Assembly (NCBI GenBank): GCA_024693165.1
Contig: JAILLM010000117.1
Coordinates: 1 to 7,150 of the forward strand
Direction: 5' to 3'
Source of the DNA: Bacilli bacterium
Lineage (GTDB): Bacteria > Bacillota_I > Bacilli_A > RF39 > UBA660
DNA: 7,150 bases
Shown: one piece after another, positions 1-6,143 of the stretch
Numbering within the stretch: the stretch's first letter is position 1
How the letters are laid out: every line of letters starts with the position of its first letter
The notes under the pieces: generated by a model
Database searches by the model: none
What the model saw: the letters and a program-made list of their open reading frames with translations, nothing else
Told to the model about the DNA's origin: nothing
Made by a program: the position numbers and the translations under genes

Positions 1-89
1 TAAATAGCTATTCTTTCAAGGAAATGGAAGAATTTATTAATAGATTAGATTTTTCTAATTATTCAATTGTTTATAGAAAAGGTAAATAA
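1..89 (+). CDS. C-terminal end of an unidentified protein (5' truncated by window edge)
   Basis: An open frame enters from the left edge (first full codon at base 3) and ends at TAA 87-89, giving 28 residues that finish YSIVYRKGK. A terminator hairpin starts on the stop codon, which supports this being a real gene end. The fragment contains a short acidic helix-like stretch (KEMEEFINRLDF) followed by a strand-like, basic tail. Such an ending is common at the C-terminus of class I SAM-dependent methyltransferases, but 28 residues are too few to name it, so that is only a guess. It belongs to a transcription unit separate from the FIST gene downstream. Confidence 0.6.
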   Translation, partial: NSYSFKEMEEFINRLDFSNYSIVYRKGK

Positions 90-114
90 AAGTACTGTAA
101 AGGTACTTTTTTTT
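88..114 (+). terminator. Rho-independent terminator of the upstream gene
   Basis: A perfect 8-bp stem, AAAAGTAC (88-95) with GTACTTTT (103-110), closes a 7-nt loop and runs into an unbroken T tract (107-114). It begins inside the TAA stop codon of the upstream gene. The stem is AT-rich, but position and T tract fit an intrinsic terminator. Confidence 0.8.
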
Positions 115-126
115 AATTAAACTTTA

Positions 127-155
127 TTGTTTCAATTATATTCAAATTCTATAAT
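127..155 (+). promoter_or_regulatory. Putative sigma-A-type promoter for the FIST-aldehyde dehydrogenase unit
   Basis: A perfect -10 box TATAAT (150-155) lies 17 nt after a weak -35 box TTGTTT (127-132; only the TTG matches consensus). Transcription would start near 162, at the foot of the hairpin described separately. An alternative -10, TATTAT at 156-161, overlaps it. The surrounding sequence is very AT-rich, so the -35 assignment is tentative, but a terminator upstream and an SD downstream bracket this site. Confidence 0.55.
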
Positions 156-160
156 TATTA

Positions 161-184
161 TAGGGTGTGGTTTTCTTCACCCTA
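161..184. promoter_or_regulatory. Inverted repeat at the predicted transcript start (leader hairpin or operator)
   Basis: TAGGGTG (161-167) is perfectly complementary to CACCCTA (178-184), leaving a 10-nt loop. The arms are much more GC-rich than the surroundings. No T run follows, so it is not a terminator. It sits just after the -10 box and before the SD. It could be a 5' mRNA-stabilising hairpin, or a DNA operator bound by a repressor controlling the FIST-ALDH unit. The sequence alone does not separate these options. Confidence 0.5.
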
Positions 185-193
185 ATATTTAAC

Positions 194-201
194 AAAGGAG
201 G
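194..201 (+). promoter_or_regulatory. Strong ribosome binding site that fixes the FIST start at GTG 211
   Basis: AAAGGAGG at 194-201 is a near-perfect SD. The longest open frame would begin at ATG 202, which directly abuts the SD with no spacing. The in-frame GTG at 211 has 9 nt of spacing after the SD, which is normal. This site therefore argues for GTG 211. Confidence 0.8.
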
Positions 202-210
202 ATGATTGTA

Positions 211-1374
211 GTGTTAAATACTAAAGTTGGTTATAGCCAAAATAGTGATTCATTTACATCAGGATCTGAATCAGCTAAAATGGCCAAACTAGACAAAGCA
301 AAAGTAGGATTACTATTTACTTCAGTAGTCAACGATCAAGAAAAAATAGTTGAGGGAATTAGAAGTGTTAGTGATGCTCATGTACTTGGATGTACTTCAA
401 GTGCAGCTATTTGTGTTAAGGATGGCTATTTAAATGCTGAAACTGGGTATTCAGGAATTATGTCCTTCGGTGGCGATTTAGAAGTAGGCGTTGCTGCAAG
501 TGAAAAGACTGAAAATGAGACTGCCAGAGAAATAGGTCGTCGTATTGCTAAAGAAGCAATGAAACAATTAAGTGTTAGAAGACCAGATTATTTCTTTATG
601 ACAGCATCACCAGCAGAGGAAGAAGAATACATTTTAGGTATTCAAGATGTAATAGGGGAAGTGCCAGTGTTTGGTGGTTCTGCTGCTGATAACACTGTTG
701 AAGGTAAATGGTCTATCATTTGTGATGATAAGATATTTAGTGATGGATGTGCAATTGCATTATTTGCAACTGATGCTCCAATGGCTAATATTTATAAAGG
801 TCAATTTACTGAAACTGAACAAGCTGGAATTATTACCAAAGTTGATGGTAAGAGAAAACTAGCTGAAATCGATCATGTACCTGCACTTGATAAATATATC
901 GAGTGGACTGGATTTAAAAAGGATGAAGTAATGGGTGGAAACATGCTTGCTGCATCTATATTTGATCCATTAGGTGTAAAAGATCCAATCGGTAGAGTAA
1001 CAGCTGTTCGTCATCCGATGGGTGCAAATGAAGATGGTTCATTAAGTATTGGTGCTAATATGGTTCCTAATACAGCTATTATTCATTTACACTTAGAACC
1101 AGATGAAATGGTTCAAGCAAATCCAAAAACAATCAAAGAAGTTGATGAAAAGATTGGTGGATCTGCAGACTCTTACTTCTTAGTACACTGTGGTGGAAGA
1201 AGACTAGGACTTCAACTAAAGGGTAAAGAAGAAGATATTTATCCAGCAGTTAAAAAAGTAACTGGTGATAAGGAATTCTTAATGGTATTTACATTTGGTG
1301 AATATGGTATTAATGAACACTCAGGTAACACTGTAGGTGGATTATCTTTATCATTTACTGGATTTAAGAAATAG
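211..1374 (+). CDS. FIST N/C domain protein (putative small-ligand sensor), GTG start
   Basis: This is a 387-residue soluble protein with no signal peptide or membrane segment. It carries the hallmarks of the FIST family: an N-terminal FIST_N half (about residues 30-190) with LGCTSS (59-64) and FGGSAADN (154-161), and a FIST_C half (about 220-375) with the terminal FTFGEYG (360-366) followed by H370, G372 and N373. FIST domains are regarded as small-ligand sensing modules. Many are fused to GGDEF, HAMP or kinase domains, and NosP members bind heme and nitric oxide. Here both halves stand alone, with no output domain, so any signal must pass to a partner. The next gene is an aldehyde dehydrogenase starting 9 nt later, with its SD overlapping this stop codon, so the two are almost certainly co-expressed. 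The start is placed at GTG 211 rather than ATG 202 because of SD spacing. The family call is firm; ligand and partner are unknown. Confidence 0.88.
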   Translation: MLNTKVGYSQNSDSFTSGSESAKMAKLDKAKVGLLFTSVVNDQEKIVEGIRSVSDAHVLGCTSSAAICVKDGYLNAETGYSGIMSFGGDLEVGVAASEKTENETAREIGRRIAKEAMKQLSVRRPDYFFMTASPAEEEEYILGIQDVIGEVPVFGGSAADNTVEGKWSIICDDKIFSDGCAIALFATDAPMANIYKGQFTETEQAGIITKVDGKRKLAEIDHVPALDKYIEWTGFKKDEVMGGNMLAASIFDPLGVKDPIGRVTAVRHPMGANEDGSLSIGANMVPNTAIIHLHLEPDEMVQANPKTIKEVDEKIGGSADSYFLVHCGGRRLGLQLKGKEEDIYPAVKKVTGDKEFLMVFTFGEYGINEHSGNTVGGLSLSFTGFKK

Positions 1375-1377
1375 GAG
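1373..1377 (+). promoter_or_regulatory. SD of the aldehyde dehydrogenase gene overlapping the FIST stop codon
   Basis: AGGAG at 1373-1377 shares two bases with the TAG stop (1372-1374) and lies 6 nt before ATG 1384. The overlap suggests translational coupling between the FIST and dehydrogenase genes. Confidence 0.75.
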
Positions 1378-1383
1378 TATTTA

Positions 1384-2820
1384 ATGAAGAGTTTAATTGG
1401 TAAGAATTGGGTAGATTCTTCGAATGGTGAAACTATTCAAGTAATGAATCCTGCTACTAATACATTAGTAGATACTGTTCCTAGTCTAACTGTTGAAGAT
1501 ATTAATAAGGCAGTTGATGAAGCATATGCTTCGCAAAAAGAATGGGAAGCAACTCCACTATTAAAAAGATGCGAATGTTTAATGAAGTTTAAAGACTTAG
1601 TTGAACAAAATAGTGCTGAGTTAGCAAAGCTATTATCAGATGAAACTGGTAAACCAATAAAGGAAGCTGTAGCAGAAATTGGAAATATTTCTATAGGCGT
1701 TCCTGCTTATGTTGAAAAGGTAAAACATGACTATGGTAATGTAGTACCTAGAGGAACTGAAGCTGGACAAGAAAATACTATCCAATATACTATGCAACAA
1801 CCACTAGGAGTAGTTGTAGCTATAATTCCATTTAATTTCCCAAGTGATATTTTTATTAATAAAATACCACCTGCATTATTAATGGGTAATTCAGTTATTT
1901 TAAAACCTGCGAGTGTTAATCCTTTAACACTAACTAGATATGTTGAGTTATTAGTTGAAGCAGGGGTTCCAGCTGGTGTTATTGAAGTAGTTCACGGAGC
2001 TGGAAGTGTAGTTGGTACTGCACTTACTTCTAACCCTAAAGTTAATATGGTAACTTTAACTGGTTCTACTGAAGCAGGTATTGATGCAGCTAAAAAATGC
2101 GCTGATCATTGTGCTCACTCATCACTTGAATTAGGTGGTAATGATGCGATGATTATATGTGCAGATGGAGATTTAGATTTAGCTGTAAATGAAGTTGTCT
2201 GGGGTAGATTATATAACACTGGACAAGTATGTTGTGCATCTAAACGTTTCTTGGTAGAAAATTCTATTAAGGATGAATTTATTAAGAAAATGTCTGAAAA
2301 AATAGACACACTTAAAGTTGGTATGCCAAGTGATCCAACAAGTGATATTGGATGCTTAATTAGTGAAGCAGCAGCTATCGAAGTTGAAAAACAAGTTAAT
2401 GATACTGTTGCTGAAGGCGCTAAGATAGTTAAAGGTGGAGGAAGAAATGGTGCTTTCTATCAACCTACAATCTTAGATGGTGTAACTAAAGAAATGAATG
2501 TTGCTAAAGATATGGAAATCTTTGGACCAGTAATCCCGGTTATCGGATTTGATACTATCGAAGAAGCTTTAGAAATAGCTAACCAATCTAAATATGGTTT
2601 AAGTGGTGGTATTATAACAAATAATATGAATAAAGCATTCAAAGCTGCTGAAAAATGTGAATCAGGTGGATTCGTAATTAATGGAGCTAGTTTCTTTAGA
2701 TCATTTGAACAACCATTTGGTGGTTGGAAGTATTCTGGAATCGGTAATGAAGGTATAATGACTACATTACATGAGATGTCTAGAACTAAAACTGTTATTT
2801 TAAAAAATATAATGAAATAG
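1384..2820 (+). CDS. NAD(P)-dependent aldehyde dehydrogenase family protein
   Basis: At 478 residues this is a full-length member of the ALDH superfamily, which oxidises aldehydes to acids with NAD(P)+. All key positions are present: N151 in PFNFP (oxyanion site), K174 in LKPAS (cofactor ribose), the Rossmann motif TGSTEAG (226-232), general base E249 in LELGG, nucleophile C283 in GQVCC, and E378 in EIFGPV. The residue matching the NAD-selective glutamate after KPA is serine (S177), a change often linked with NADP+ use; this is inference. The C-terminal PFGGWKYSGIG is typical. The sequence looks closest to the succinate-semialdehyde/GAPN/lactaldehyde-type clades, but the substrate cannot be read from the sequence. 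It is a cytoplasmic enzyme and the second gene of a unit with the FIST protein, so that protein may sense its substrate or product. A terminator follows directly. No truncation or missing residue is seen. Confidence 0.93.
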   Translation: MKSLIGKNWVDSSNGETIQVMNPATNTLVDTVPSLTVEDINKAVDEAYASQKEWEATPLLKRCECLMKFKDLVEQNSAELAKLLSDETGKPIKEAVAEIGNISIGVPAYVEKVKHDYGNVVPRGTEAGQENTIQYTMQQPLGVVVAIIPFNFPSDIFINKIPPALLMGNSVILKPASVNPLTLTRYVELLVEAGVPAGVIEVVHGAGSVVGTALTSNPKVNMVTLTGSTEAGIDAAKKCADHCAHSSLELGGNDAMIICADGDLDLAVNEVVWGRLYNTGQVCCASKRFLVENSIKDEFIKKMSEKIDTLKVGMPSDPTSDIGCLISEAAAIEVEKQVNDTVAEGAKIVKGGGRNGAFYQPTILDGVTKEMNVAKDMEIFGPVIPVIGFDTIEEALEIANQSKYGLSGGIITNNMNKAFKAAEKCESGGFVINGASFFRSFEQPFGGWKYSGIGNEGIMTTLHEMSRTKTVILKNIMK

Positions 2821-2826
2821 GAGTTT

Positions 2827-2852
2827 AAGGAACCTTTAATGGTTCCTTTTTT
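2827..2852 (+). terminator. Rho-independent terminator after the aldehyde dehydrogenase gene
   Basis: An 8-bp perfect stem, AAGGAACC (2827-2834) with GGTTCCTT (2841-2848), closes a 6-nt loop and is followed by T residues to 2852. It lies 6 nt after the TAG stop and ends the FIST-ALDH unit. Confidence 0.9.
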
Positions 2853-2859
2853 GTTTGTA

Positions 2860-2868
2860 TGCTATAAT
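2860..2868 (+). promoter_or_regulatory. Extended -10 promoter for the cdd-yvcK unit
   Basis: TGCTATAAT (2860-2868) is a perfect extended -10 element (TGn plus TATAAT). The expected -35 region (2840-2845) falls inside the terminator stem and matches consensus poorly, which is usual for extended -10 promoters. Transcription would start near 2875, giving a leader of only about 15 nt. The likely SD is GGTGAT (2879-2884), 5 nt before ATG 2890. Confidence 0.65.
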
Positions 2869-2889
2869 GGATTAGGATGGTGATGATAA

Positions 2890-3273
2890 ATGTACAATAG
2901 ATTAAAAAGTTTATTAAATAATTCATATAGTCCTTATTACAATTTTCCAGTTTCTGCGATTGTTGTTATGAAGGATGGAAATACATTTGAAGGTGTTAAT
3001 GTAGAAAATGCAAATGGTACATCAATTTGTGCTGAAAGACATGCAATTGGTGCTGCTATAGCTCATGGATATAAAAAAGGTGATTTTAAAAGTATTTATG
3101 TAATGCTTTCTAATGGTGAATTTGGTACTCCTTGTTTTGCATGTAGACAAGTTATTTTAGAATTCTTTAAAAAAGATGATAAAGTAATTTCAGTTAATAG
3201 TGAAGGAGAAGAAAAAGAATTTACTGTTGGTGAATTATGTCCATATCCATTTGATTCTGAGGATTTAAAGTAG
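2890..3273 (+). CDS. cdd: Cytidine deaminase
   Basis: This 127-residue protein is the usual size for a homotetrameric cytidine deaminase, which hydrolyses cytidine and deoxycytidine to uridine and deoxyuridine plus ammonia in pyrimidine salvage. Seen directly are the substrate-binding NVEN (37-40), the CAE motif with zinc ligand C47 and catalytic E49, and PCFAC (81-85) with zinc ligands C82 and C85. The N-terminal YSPYYNFPVSA segment matches the family's conserved nucleoside-binding stretch. The protein is soluble, with no signal peptide. The start ATG follows an SD-like GGTGAT after a short leader. The gene is first in a unit with the YvcK-family gene, which starts 4 nt after its stop. Blasticidin deaminases share the fold, but the NVEN and CAE context fits ordinary Cdd better. 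Confidence 0.92.
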   Translation: MYNRLKSLLNNSYSPYYNFPVSAIVVMKDGNTFEGVNVENANGTSICAERHAIGAAIAHGYKKGDFKSIYVMLSNGEFGTPCFACRQVILEFFKKDDKVISVNSEGEEKEFTVGELCPYPFDSEDLK

Positions 3274-3277
3274 AAAA

Positions 3278-4228
3278 ATGAAAAAGGTCGTTATATTTGG
3301 TGGGGGTACAGGCCTTTCACAATTACTTAAAGGATTAAAAGAATTTCCAATAGATGTTACTGCGGTTGTTACGGTTGCAGATAATGGAAGAAGTACTGGT
3401 AAACTTAGAAATGAATTTAATATACCTGCGGTGGGTGATATTACTAAAGTACTACTTTCTATGTCTAATGTAGATGATGATATTAAAGAGTTAATGAATT
3501 ATAGATTTGAAAAAGGAACTGAGTTAGAAACTCATTCAATTAAAAATCTTATAATGACTTCATTACTTGAGATGAAGGGTGACTTTAAACATTCAATTCC
3601 CACGATGGCTAAAATGTTAAATATTAAAGGTAATGTTTTACCTATAACTGAAGAGAATGTTGATTTAGTAGGTATTACTAAAAAGGGTGAAGAAATAGTT
3701 GGTGAAGAAGAACTAACTAAAGATCCTAGAAAAATAGTTAAAGTAAAATATAATAAGAAGATAAGTTTGTCTCAAGATATTAAAAAAGCTATTAATAATG
3801 CTGATTTAATTGTATTTTCATCTGGATCACTTCTTACAAGTGTTATTCCTAACTTACTTGTAGATGGTATCGTAAATGAAATTAATAATTCTAAAGCTAA
3901 AAAGATATATGTATGTAATTTGGTTACTCAACCTGGTGAAACTGATAACTTTAAAGTTTCAGATCATATTAAATATCTTGAAAAGTATTTAGGCAAGAAT
4001 GGAATAGATGCAGTTATAGCTAATAGTGTTAAAATGTCTAATTATATTGTTAAGAAGTATGCGTCTTTAGAACAAAAAGATCCAGTTAAATTAGATGAAT
4101 CAACATTAAAGAAAATGAATGTTGATGTTATTAAAGATAAAATATGGAAAATTGAAGATGGATATTTAAGACATGATGCATTAAAAACTGCATATTTAAT
4201 ATTTTCTTATATTATGGATAACGAATAG
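3278..4228 (+). CDS. yvcK: Divergent YvcK/GlmR-family (CofD-like) protein
   Basis: This 316-residue cytoplasmic protein is the normal length for YvcK (GlmR), which in Bacillus subtilis binds UDP-GlcNAc, stimulates GlmS and is needed for wall synthesis and morphology on gluconeogenic carbon. The fold is CofD-like. The family order is intact: N-terminal GGGTGLS (8-14), a VAD...G box (33-41), a GDI segment (53-55), an HS...N segment (86-90), GSLLTSVIPNLLV (183-195), TQPGET (217-222) and a C-terminal LRHDA. Several positions depart from the usual motifs: VADNGRSTG where VADDGGSSG is typical, AVGDITK for PPGDIRN, THSIKNL for GHSLGNL, and SSGSLLT for GPGSLYT. It may be a lineage variant or a paralogue with altered ligand use. 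It starts 4 nt after the cdd stop with no good SD, so translation probably depends on cdd. The common rapZ (yvcJ) and whiA neighbours are not adjacent here. Confidence 0.85.
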   Translation: MKKVVIFGGGTGLSQLLKGLKEFPIDVTAVVTVADNGRSTGKLRNEFNIPAVGDITKVLLSMSNVDDDIKELMNYRFEKGTELETHSIKNLIMTSLLEMKGDFKHSIPTMAKMLNIKGNVLPITEENVDLVGITKKGEEIVGEEELTKDPRKIVKVKYNKKISLSQDIKKAINNADLIVFSSGSLLTSVIPNLLVDGIVNEINNSKAKKIYVCNLVTQPGETDNFKVSDHIKYLEKYLGKNGIDAVIANSVKMSNYIVKKYASLEQKDPVKLDESTLKKMNVDVIKDKIWKIEDGYLRHDALKTAYLIFSYIMDNE

Positions 4229-4249
4229 AGACTTTAAGTCTCTTTTTTT
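4227..4249 (+). terminator. Rho-independent terminator after yvcK
   Basis: A 7-bp stem, AGAGACT (4227-4233) with AGTCTCT (4237-4243), closes a 3-nt loop and is followed by a T run to 4249. It overlaps the TAG stop codon (4226-4228) of the yvcK-family gene. Confidence 0.88.
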
Positions 4250-4301
4250 GTCAAAGTAAAAGTAAAGTAAATGTCCGTTTCATTTATTCTTGCCTTGTTT
4301 T

Positions 4302-4310
4302 TGTTATAAT
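4302..4310 (+). promoter_or_regulatory. Extended -10 promoter for the wall hydrolase-cohesin operon
   Basis: TGTTATAAT (4302-4310) gives a perfect TATAAT with an upstream TGn. No convincing -35 box lies 16-18 nt upstream. Three overlapping copies of AAAGTAA (4253-4271) lie further upstream and could be an UP-like or regulator contact, though this is weak. Transcription would start near 4317. An imperfect SD, AAAGG (4329-4333), precedes ATG 4343 by 9 nt. Confidence 0.6.
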
Positions 4311-4342
4311 ATTATTAGAATAGCGTGGAAAGGTAGGCAGTT

Positions 4343-6133
4343 ATGAACAATAAATTTTATAAATTTGTTTTTATTATTTTTTGTATGTGTATATTTCCTA
4401 CATTTGTAAACGCTTCTTATTATTGTAGAGTTCAAGATGGTAGAACACAAGTAAGAGTTAGAAAAGACTATAACAACAGTAATGCTGTATATGCTTATGT
4501 TAATGGTGGAGCAACATTTGAAATGCCTAGCAATCAAATTGTTGCTACTAATAGTGATTGTTCTGCTGGTTGGTACAAAGTTGATTATGAAGGTAATACT
4601 GGTTATATTTGTGCATCAATGGTAGATGTTTATGAACGAAATGATACACCAGTTATTGATAATACTGAAGCAAGAACTGCTTGTGAAGCAGATTTGAAAG
4701 CTAAAGGATTCCCATCTTCTTATTGGAGTGGATTATGTTCTTTAAAAGTTAAATATTCAAACTGGGATTTCCGACCTGTTAATACTGGATTAGATTATGC
4801 TGATGCAGTAGCTAATGAAAGTAAGTGTGGGAAAAATACTATTACTAATAAAGCTAATGCAGAATATATTGATACATCATGTTCTTCAGGATTAGATTCA
4901 GGTAGTGCACATGCATCAAGTAAAGCAATCGCATATTATTTAAATCCATTGAACTTCTTAAATGAAGATACAATCTTTATGTTTGAAGATCAATATATTA
5001 ATAAAAATATAAGTACAGATAGTTATACTTCTGCGGCTGGTAAGACTTTTAATAAGAAAACTGCTGATGCTATTCCTTATATGTTAGAAATGGTATCGAA
5101 TGCTTCTAATGAAAGTGGTTTAAGTCAAATGGCTATTTCAGCAAGATTCAAAAAAGAATTAGGTACTGGTTTTGCTAGTAATGGATTAATGTATTGTATT
5201 ATTGCTGGTAATTATACAACTAAATACCATTGGTATTATGGAGTTAATGCAAATCCTACATGGAAAGAAAATGATCCAACTAATAGAGTAAATTTAGATT
5301 TATATTATAACTGGTTTAATATTGGAGCTAATGATGGTTCTGATGTAACTAAGAGATCATTTGCTTTTGCTGTTAGAAGCGGTTGGGGTGGAACTAATGA
5401 TCAAAAAACTAATCGTCAATTGGCGATGACTGGTGGTTCTAAATGGATTGTTAATAACTATTTGTCCATTGGTCAAAATACTGTTTATTTTAATAAATTT
5501 AATACTCATCCCAATTTAACGAGTAGTTTATATGAACATCAATATATGTCTGATATTAAAGCACCTGAAGCTGAGTCAAAGATTGTATATAATGCGTATA
5601 AATCAACAAATATGTTAAATAGTAATTTTGTATTTTATATACCAATTTATTCAAATTTAGGAGCAGCTATTAATAATGAACCAGATGGTGCTACTAATGA
5701 AGATGTTATTAATGATAGTGGTGGTATTTCACCGGCTACTATGGTTGTTAGTAGTGGATTTAAATTAAATAATAATATTATTACTGGTATTAACCCAGGA
5801 ACTAGTATGACTGATATTAAAAATAAAATTACTGCCATTGGTGGTTCAGTATTAAGTAGTAATAATGGTTTAGCTGGAACTGGTACAAGAATTACAATTA
5901 GTAATGGTACTAGCTCTGCAGAATTTGTAATTGTTGTTAAGGGTGATACATCAGGTGATGGTGTTATTAATGCTTTAGACTTATTACAAGTTCAAAAGAA
6001 TATCTTAGGTTTATATGATTTAAAGAATGAATATAAATTAGCAGGTGATACATCAGGTGATGGTAACATCAATGCTTTAGATTTATTACAAGTACAAAAA
6101 CAAATTTTAGGTTCATATACAATCGAACAATAA
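4343..6133 (+). CDS. Secreted dockerin-bearing cell-wall beta-N-acetylglucosaminidase with SH3-like domain
   Basis: This is a 596-residue exported protein. Residues 1-24 form a signal peptide (basic start, hydrophobic core, cleavage after VNA). Residues about 26-97 look like a bacterial SH3 wall-binding domain (RVRKDYN, then GWYKV and TGYIC). Residues about 110-440 resemble the LytD-type/GH73-like N-acetylglucosaminidases: FPSSYWSGL, NWDFRPVNTGLDY (140-152), YYLNPLNFL (198-206), ISARFKKELGTG (265-276) with E272 as candidate catalytic acid, and YNWFNIGA (322-329). Such enzymes cut glycan strands of peptidoglycan. After a linker, about 461-533 is a small beta domain often found ahead of dockerins. 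Residues 534-590 are a type I-like dockerin with two calcium-binding repeats, 534-556 and 568-590. Eight cysteines lie outside the signal peptide, unusually many. The cohesin gene follows 10 nt later, so the dockerin probably tethers this hydrolase to that surface protein. Domain calls are firm; the catalytic residue is inferred. Confidence 0.88.
   Translation: MNNKFYKFVFIIFCMCIFPTFVNASYYCRVQDGRTQVRVRKDYNNSNAVYAYVNGGATFEMPSNQIVATNSDCSAGWYKVDYEGNTGYICASMVDVYERNDTPVIDNTEARTACEADLKAKGFPSSYWSGLCSLKVKYSNWDFRPVNTGLDYADAVANESKCGKNTITNKANAEYIDTSCSSGLDSGSAHASSKAIAYYLNPLNFLNEDTIFMFEDQYINKNISTDSYTSAAGKTFNKKTADAIPYMLEMVSNASNESGLSQMAISARFKKELGTGFASNGLMYCIIAGNYTTKYHWYYGVNANPTWKENDPTNRVNLDLYYNWFNIGANDGSDVTKRSFAFAVRSGWGGTNDQKTNRQLAMTGGSKWIVNNYLSIGQNTVYFNKFNTHPNLTSSLYEHQYMSDIKAPEAESKIVYNAYKSTNMLNSNFVFYIPIYSNLGAAINNEPDGATNEDVINDSGGISPATMVVSSGFKLNNNIITGINPGTSMTDIKNKITAIGGSVLSSNNGLAGTGTRITISNGTSSAEFVIVVKGDTSGDGVINALDLLQVQKNILGLYDLKNEYKLAGDTSGDGNINALDLLQVQKQILGSYTIEQ
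5942..6112 (+). repeat. Duplicated dockerin calcium-binding repeats
   Basis: Two 69-nt copies at 5942-6010 and 6044-6112 differ at 10 bases by eye and encode 23-residue units that agree at 21 positions. Each unit has the EF-hand-like loop GDTSGDG-x-INALD: calcium ligands D535, S537, D539, N543, D546 in the first and D569, S571, D573, N577, D580 in the second. Recognition positions 10-11 (Ala-Leu) and 17-18 (Gln-Lys) are the same in both copies. An 11-residue spacer separates them. Confidence 0.9.
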
Positions 6134-6139
6134 GGAGGG
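6132..6139 (+). promoter_or_regulatory. Strong SD of the cohesin gene overlapping the hydrolase stop codon
   Basis: AAGGAGGG (6132-6139) begins inside the TAA stop (6131-6133) and lies 4 nt before ATG 6144. This is a strong, slightly close SD that suggests coupled, high expression of the cohesin protein with the hydrolase. Confidence 0.8.
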
Positions 6140-6143
6140 TAAT

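Noticed and set aside
161..184. Hairpin considered as a terminator or attenuator
   Set aside because: No T tract follows the stem, and there is no competing fold or leader peptide visible; kept only as a hairpin or operator candidate.
671..862. Open frame of 63 codons inside the FIST gene, + strand
   Set aside because: Out-of-frame overlap with a well-supported gene, low-complexity Leu-rich product, no SD.
2115..2642. Two minus-strand open frames (2115-2309 and 2460-2642) within the aldehyde dehydrogenase gene
   Set aside because: Antisense shadows of a fully conserved gene, with no promoter or SD of their own seen.
4253..4271. Three overlapping AAAGTAA copies considered as iterons or an operator
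   Set aside because: Too short and low in complexity within AT-rich DNA to claim as a distinct element; mentioned only under the promoter.
4304..4537. Minus-strand open frame across the hydrolase promoter and signal peptide
   Set aside because: It is antisense to the promoter and signal peptide, and its composition reflects AT-rich DNA; no SD or homology seen.
5942..6112. Possible direct-repeat or CRISPR-like element
   Set aside because: The two copies are in frame and encode dockerin calcium loops; differences are partly synonymous, so this is protein-level duplication.
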